Positions 59,301-64,000 of a DNA stretch of 64,000 nt are shown here, in pieces (positions within the stretch are counted from its first letter, which is position 1; the number at the start of each line of letters is the position of its first letter). The notes under the pieces were generated by a model, which saw only the letters and a list, made by a program, of their open reading frames with translations, was not told the origin of the DNA and did no database searches. The position numbers were made by a program, and so were the translations under genes. Source of the stretch: Torymus aiolomorphi (Eukaryota; Arthropoda; Insecta; Hymenoptera; Torymidae). The stretch is taken from positions 94,683,300-94,747,299 of the forward strand of contig CM070876.1 of the NCBI GenBank assembly GCA_036365515.1. Reading direction: 5' to 3'.

Positions 59301-62300
59301 GTGTTCAAACCGGAAGTTTGTGGATTTGAAGTGTATAGGGTTTGGGTTTGTCGATTTGGAATGTGTAGAGTTGTCAGTTTGTGGGCTCGAGGTGTGCAGG
59401 GTTTAGGATTTCTGGGCTTGGGATGTGTAAGGTTTGGGGTTTGTGGACTTGGGGTGTGCATCGTTTCGGGTTTGTGGGCTTCGGGTGTGTAGGGTTTGCG
59501 GGGTTGAAGTCTGTAGGGTTGGTGGTTTGTGGGATTAGGGTGTATAGGGGTTTGTGGGCTTGGGGTGTGTAAGGTTTGGTGTTGAAGTTTGTATGCTCGG
59601 GATGTGTATAGTTGTGGGTTTGTGGGCTTGGGGTACGTAGTGTTTGGGGTATGTAGCGTTGGGGTTTGTGTATTTGGGATTTATTCACTTCGGTCGACGG
59701 TATCAGGTCTAAGTTATCTAAATAAATCCTCACCTTTCAACGCTCACGGCAACAAAATTCTGCGATCGCTCACGTGACCCTCAGCTGAGCAATCACTTAA
59801 TGGCTGGAAAAACTTCCACAATTCCCCTTGATTCGCTACCGTTAAACTTCATTCCCCACCTTCTATTCAATTTGCCGGCACAAATCCCATCTGCCGCTTT
59901 ATCATTTCGGCACTCCCGCCGTCTATGCACATCGGCTTCTGAATCTGTCGCGGCACTCGACGCCCTCGAAACTACTACTCCTACCACCCGCCCGATCTTT
60001 AATTTTATCCGCTTCTCTGGAGTCTTCCTTTCGTATTCTCAGCCCGTCACACTTCAGACTTCTTTTTGACGCTCTAGGCCTCAACTCTCAATACTGGCAC
60101 GTCCCTAGCCTCGGTCACTCACGCACGTTACGTCTTCGCTCGCACTGTCACTAGCGATCGAACCAGCTGATGCACGCGGCTCAACGGACCGCTGAGTCAC
60201 TCTCCGATACTCGCGCTAGATCGCCGCTCTCTTCGCTGCGGCCTCCATCTTCTCTCTCCAAACGCTAGATTTCATATGCGCCCGTCGCTTGTTTCTCACG
60301 CCAGATCAAAATACGAAAGTACGTTGTGCCAACGTTTTAGTTATCGTGCTCTAACCAGTTACTAGAATTTTTACACGTTTTCAAATGTCCAGTAACTGAA
60401 GCTTGTAGTCTAATTAACGCTGCATTAATTTTCGTAGTGTTTTCTCACTTTATTTGTTTATAACAAATGATTAATGCAATGTAACTGTTAAAAAGGTTGC
60501 TTTTGCTGATAATACAAGCTCTCGTATTATCATCATATTACTTTTACTTTGCTTTGCTAGCTAACAACTTTATAGTGCTTTTGCCAAAAATACAAGAAGC
60601 TCTCGTATTATTTGCTGTAACACTGCCTATTTGCTCGAATGCATTTTGCATTCATATTTTCCGCAATCACCTTTCACTTCGAGCAGAGATGGTTGCACGG
60701 ACTCTTTGAAGTCATGTGGTTGAAGTTTGCCACGTTGCGACTCGAAAGAAAATCCAAACTTCCAAAAAATTATAATTTCCGTCCTAAAACGATTCTACAG
60801 CGACAAAAATGATGTCAACAACAAGTAAAAGTGCAAAAAAAAAAAACAAATAAATAAAAACTCACCTAATTACTCACGAATAAATCAAATTCCGCCGATT
60901 TAGAGATTCCCGATAATTTTATTATCGGAATACAATTTCGAGCATGCCAGATAGCTACAAAAAAAATTGGCAACCCCCAAAGAACCGCGAAAGACCCCTA
61001 AAGCACGAAAAAATCGTAAAAAAAATTCGAATTCCGCTGTTTTTGAGATCCCGATAATTTTATTATCGGAATACAATTTTGAGCATGCGAAGAAGCTACG
61101 AAAAAATTGGCAACCCGCAAAGCACCGCGGAACATCCCTAAAGCACGAAAAAATTGCAAAAAAAATCTAATTCCGCCGTTTTTGAGATTCCCGATAATTT
61201 TATTATCAGAATACAATTTTGAGCATTCAAAGTAGCTACGAAAAAATTGGCAACCCCCAAAGGACCGTGGAACACTCCCCTTTAGTCCGAAAAAGTCGCA
61301 AAAAAAAATCTAATTCTGCCGATTTAGAGATTCCCGATAATTTTATTATCGGAATACAATTTGGAGCATGCAAGATAGCTACAAAAAAATTGGCAACCCC
61401 AAAAGCACCGCGGAAGACCCCCCTAAAGCACTAAAAAATAGCAAAAAAAAATCTAATTCCGCCGTTATTGAGATTCCCGATCATATTATTATCGGAATAC
61501 AATTTTGAGCATGCAAGGTAGCTACACAAAAATTGGCAATCCCCAAAGCACCATGTAACATCCCCAAACTATATCAGTTGTATCTACTATATTATAAAAA
61601 AGACTTTCATGAAAAAATTTATAATGAAAATTATATATCAATAATGTTGCATAAAGATATGGCTGATAATTGAAATTTCTATTTCTCTATTTCTTTCTTC
61701 ATGCGTAGACCCTGCCTTTACATCTTTAGATCAGCGAAAGAGGTGGTTGAAGGTCATCCGCGGTACCAGCATCGTGCCAATTTTGTTGTAGCTATTCTGC
61801 ATGCTCAAAATTGTATTTCAACAATAAAATTATCGGGGATCTCAAAAACTGCGGAACTAGATTTTTTTTGCGATTTCTTACGACTAAAGGGGTAGTTTTG
61901 AGGGGGGGGGGGATATTCCGTGGTGCTTTGGGGGCTGCCAATTTTTTGTATCTACCTTGCATGCTCAAAATTGCATTCCGATAATAAAGTTATCGGGAAT
62001 CTCAAAAACGGCGGAATTCGACCTTTTTTTTCCACTACAAAATGGGAAGTTAAGGGGTTATATTTTGTTGTTTTTAATTTTTTGCACTTTTACTTGTTGT
62101 TGACATCATTTTTGTCGCTGTACAATCGATTCCGGGCGGAAATTATAATTTTTTGGAAGTTAGGATTTTCGTTGGAGTCGCAACGTTGCAAACTTCAACC
62201 ACATTTGAAGTCTTAATTTTCATTTTATTTCTTCTCGCTGACAAACCCAGACAATATAATTTGTCGTATACGTTCAATCGTATACAATATATGATACACC

Positions 62301-63069
62301 GGACAATGATGGGTTAAGGGGCGCAGTAACTAACACACCTAATATGTTGTATACCATTCTTATTATATTTTATATTATTTATAAAAATTAGAAATTACTA
62401 TTCTGTTTTACAGATACTCTTTCAGAGCCGGAGTATGTTTCTAATAATTCAGATAATAGTGCAATATCCGATTTTTCAATGAATAATGACTTTGAACACA
62501 ACACATCTTACCCAGGAAAATGTGCATTTATTGGTAAGATCATTTCGAAATTATTAGTTGTTGGTTTTGGTTTTAGATTAGAAGTCTTTAGATCAATTTA
62601 AATTCATTTTCCTTTTTATTAAAAAAAATATTTAACGGAATATCTTCACCTTAATAATGTATTTTTGAGGGCTCAAATATATTCATTCCAATCTTCAAAA
62701 TTAATTATTCAATCATTTCTGTTTCTTCTAGATTCTGATGCTGAATCAAAGGAAAAGGCTGCGAAAATGCATCGAATGCAATATAAAATAGCTAACAATC
62801 GTCATGCAGAACCTGAAGACGAAAATGAACCAAGTTCTTTTGTCGAAGATAACAGTAACGTATTTGAATCAGACAATGTAGGAGATAAAGGATGTTCTTA
62901 TCTATCCAAAAATGTTATAAAGATGTCGGAGTCTAATAGATTGCAACGAGAAACAAAGGAATCGAAAGTCAAAGGTGTGATGATTTTGAGAAGATACTCT
63001 CATAACACGAATGTCCACGATGTATCGCGTTATTTTCCAACCAGTCGGTGCAGGTCCCGGATACCGTGA
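56353..63069 (+). CDS. Crypton-type tyrosine recombinase with zinc fingers, three exons, probably damaged
   Basis: Exons 56353-58551, 62414-62533 and 62732-63069 join in consistent phase 1 with GT/AG borders and keep one open frame. Order of parts: acidic Ser/Glu/Asp-rich N-terminus with SEERDSD-like repeats; a C2H2-like finger (CPY-stop then RLDKHLLTIH); a Lys-rich linker; a second finger (CPVC...RHFPQRH, 57153-57218); a long region; then a tyrosine recombinase domain. There I see the Arg box NGRRPGE (57957-57977), HLMR (58338-58349, HxxR), a His in HLAY (58428) and the Tyr in MSNYRKS (58464-58466). This is the R-HxxR-H-Y order of DNA strand-exchange enzymes, and the form matches insect Crypton proteins. 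TGA at 56710 interrupts finger 1, and a one-base shift in the A8 tract near 57015 separates it from the rest. The C-terminal exons are acidic and unrecognised. It may be a domesticated gene, a decayed element, or use another first exon. Confidence 0.7.
58639..58839. repeat. Possible 0.2 kb MITE with 13 bp inverted ends
   Basis: TGTAACTCGTTAC at 58639 and GTAACGAGTTACA at 58827 are perfect inverted copies. No target duplication is evident, so it may be chance or a worn element. Confidence 0.35.
58923..59087. mobile_element. 165 bp MITE with long inverted ends
   Basis: Left arm CAAAGGACCCCGCACACAAT continues through GTATGGAAAA..ATTCGGTCAAATT; the right arm is the inverse for about 45 bp with few changes. 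The centre includes AAGTTCTCATGGGC. The first 30 bp of another copy occur at the window's right edge (63971). Confidence 0.8.
59300..59690 (+). repeat. G/T-rich degenerate minisatellite
   Basis: Loose tandem repeat of about 25-30 bp with the phrase GGGCTTGGGGTGTGTAGGGT and variants. The plus strand is strongly G- and T-rich with many GGG runs. It gives false Gly/Cys/Val-rich frames on one strand and Pro/His/Thr-rich ones on the other. Confidence 0.85.
59700..60713. other. Intronic sequence without recognised content
   Basis: A GC-richer part with many CTCGC and CACTCG words (to about 60300), then AT-rich sequence. A phrase TACAA(G)(AAG)CTCTCGTATTAT occurs twice (about 60511 and 60591). I see no exon that fits the recombinase gene, and no RNA gene. 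Confidence 0.4.
60714..62204. mobile_element. 1.5 kb non-autonomous DNA transposon with 8 bp target duplication
   Basis: Flanked by TTGAAGTC on both sides (60706-60713, 62205-62212). Inverted ends begin ATGTGGTTGAAGTTTGC and extend about 150 bp with moderate decay (AAAATGATGTCAACAACAAG at left, its inverse at right near 62092). The inside has five direct ~141 bp units and two inverted ones, and no protein frame. An 8 bp duplication fits hAT-type or related movers; the family is not shown. Confidence 0.8.
60885..61570 (+). repeat. Five tandem units of about 141 bp
   Basis: Each has CCCGATAATTTTATTATCGG, AATACAATTT(T/C)GAGCATGC, AAATTGGCAACCC and a GCACGAAAAAAT phrase. Unit marks lie near 60909, 61050, 61190, 61332 and 61477. 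Two inverted units follow near 61785-61860 and 61935-62015. The palindrome CCGATAAT..ATTATCGG could form cruciforms. Confidence 0.85.
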
Positions 63070-63530
63070 CAAACATTCCTTAATTCAACAAGCAAAAACT
63101 TTGACTTTTATAGTACGTTAGGCGATCTTAAATATATTGGTTTACTGCAAAATATATATGCACCAAATTACCGACTATTAAGACTTTTCTCTTGCTTTCT
63201 TCCGCTCGTCTGCGTGCCATCCTCCTGTACGCCGAAGACACATCCTCCGGAAGATTCAGATTTGAACTTTACTGACTATATAACTTGCTCCCATTTGCGT
63301 ACTCTTTCTGCTATGTAAAGCTCGTATCCCCCGGCTATTTGGGGTTTAGAGTTTATTAACTCGCTTTCTTTCGCCCGTATGCGCACCTCACTCTACTATG
63401 TGGAACTTGCATCCCCTGGCTATGTGTGTTCAGCATTTTTTTTTAACAATTAATTCGTTTCTAAATATTCCATTAATCGTTTATTTAAACGATAAAAAGC
63501 AATTTTTTGTCCTCAAGCCCCAAAATGAAT
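63070..63530. other. 3' flank of the recombinase gene
   Basis: No gene seen. Between 63195 and 63425 there are two or three imperfect repeats of a phrase like CT(C/T)G(T/C)ATCCCCCGGCTATTT followed by GGGGTTTA. Related wording (CATATCCCCTGACTACTGGG) occurs in segment S near 19460. Confidence 0.45.
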
Positions 63531-63625
63531 TTTTGCGGCCCGCATAGAGGTCGCGAAATACTAAATGTAAGGCCTAGGCCGAAAAATACATTTCGTATTT
63601 TGTGTCCTCTATACGGGCCGCAAAA
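63531..63625. repeat. Hairpin with 39 bp arms
   Basis: Arms 63531-63569 and 63587-63625: TTTTGCGGCCCGCATAGAGG pairs with CCTCTATACGGGCCGCAAAA, then a mismatched centre and AAATGTA / TACATTT. The loop GGCCTAGGCC is itself a palindrome. Possibly a MITE core; AATTCATTTTGCGGCC follows near 63681. Confidence 0.75.
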
Positions 63626-63970
63626 TACTCAAGTAAGACAATGTAATTTAGAATTTCAGGACTTCTACATGGGACGCGAAAATTCATTTTGCGGCCTTCC
63701 GACAAAAAAATAGTATATGCTACCACGGACGCATAATGTAACATTCCCACGGCCACAAAACTCGCACTCGCTGAGAATGATACATTTGGGGTCCTTGGTG
63801 CATAATGTACTATTTCAAACCACCCATCGCAAAAAACATACTATTTCCTCTTATAATCAAATTGCAAGCTTCTTGCTTCACGTAAGTGTAAAATAATAAT
63901 ATAAGAGTTGAAAAACTTGCCAATTTCAGTCGTTCACTCGTATAGGCAAAAAAACACCCTGATCAATTTT

Positions 63971-64000
63971 CAAAGGACCCCGCACACAATGTACGGAAAA
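63971..64000. mobile_element. Start of a second copy of the 165 bp MITE, cut by the window edge
   Basis: CAAAGGACCCCGCACACAAT then GTACGGAAAA is the left end of the element seen at 58923, with one base change. The rest lies outside the window. Confidence 0.75.

Larger units (their letters stand above)
58552..62413. other. 3.9 kb intron of the recombinase gene, filled with repeats
   Basis: Starts GTAAGTTC after AAT A and ends TTCTGTTTTACAG. It holds two MITE-like inserts, a G-rich minisatellite, about 900 bp of unrecognised sequence and a 1.5 kb non-autonomous transposon. The second intron (62534-62731) is ordinary at 198 bp. Confidence 0.65.

Noticed and set aside
59300..59690. Telomere repeat remnant
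   Set aside because: There is no run of TTAGG or TTAGGG units; GGG phrases are irregular and spaced at 25-30 bp.
59225..59733. Pro/His/Thr-rich and Gly/Cys/Val-rich frames on both strands
   Set aside because: By-products of the G/T-rich minisatellite.
59800..60069. An 89-codon plus-strand frame in the recombinase intron
   Set aside because: No known domain, no splice signals that would add it in frame, and a biased Ser/Pro/Leu composition.

Overview
The window is eukaryotic nuclear DNA, almost certainly from an insect. It has GT-AG introns, AT-rich background, Tc1/mariner, Penelope-like, gypsy-type and Crypton-type sequences, and about 26 kb of satellite DNA. The transposase and Penelope-like proteins look like those common in Hymenoptera, so a wasp or ant is my best guess, but nothing here proves it. 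There are no bacterial features, no tRNA or rRNA genes, and only two plausible cellular genes.

Left part, 1-12.2 kb. A 3.0 kb Tc1/mariner-type transposon (427-3457) has very long terminal inverted repeats and a dead transposase. Just to its right lies a compact gene (3740-4708, at least two exons, possibly a third upstream) for a divergent Suv4-20/KMT5-type SET-domain histone methyltransferase. Next comes a decayed LTR-type element with a gag fragment and GA microsatellites (about 5.35-7.73 kb). AT-rich, partly duplicated repeat blocks follow, including family R and a 250 bp MITE.

Middle part, 12.25-55.1 kb. This is a heterochromatin-like domain made of a roughly 240-255 bp satellite. Two monomer types largely alternate, giving a higher-order dimer near 500 bp. 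The arrays are interrupted, always at the same junctions, by family R blocks, by two copies of a 1.7 kb segment S, and by TTAA-flanked 149 bp MITEs that all sit at one monomer position. One R block (29.9-39.5 kb) is split by three insertions: a gag-only LTR retroelement with a 4 bp target duplication, a 3 kb palindrome of two head-to-head 5'-truncated Penelope-like elements, and a small CA-rich element.

Right part, 55.1-64 kb. A three-exon gene (56353-63069) encodes a Crypton-type tyrosine recombinase with an acidic N-terminus and two C2H2-like zinc fingers. The catalytic residues are kept, but a TGA replaces a zinc-binding Cys and there is a frameshift in an A tract. Its 3.9 kb intron holds MITEs, a G-rich minisatellite and a 1.5 kb non-autonomous DNA transposon with an 8 bp target duplication.

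No operon or pathway links the two genes. The most notable items are the small Suv4-20-like gene beside a satellite domain, the Crypton-type gene, the palindromic Penelope insertion, the nested insertion history, and the FTZ-F1-like half-site arrays inside the mariner-type inverted repeats.
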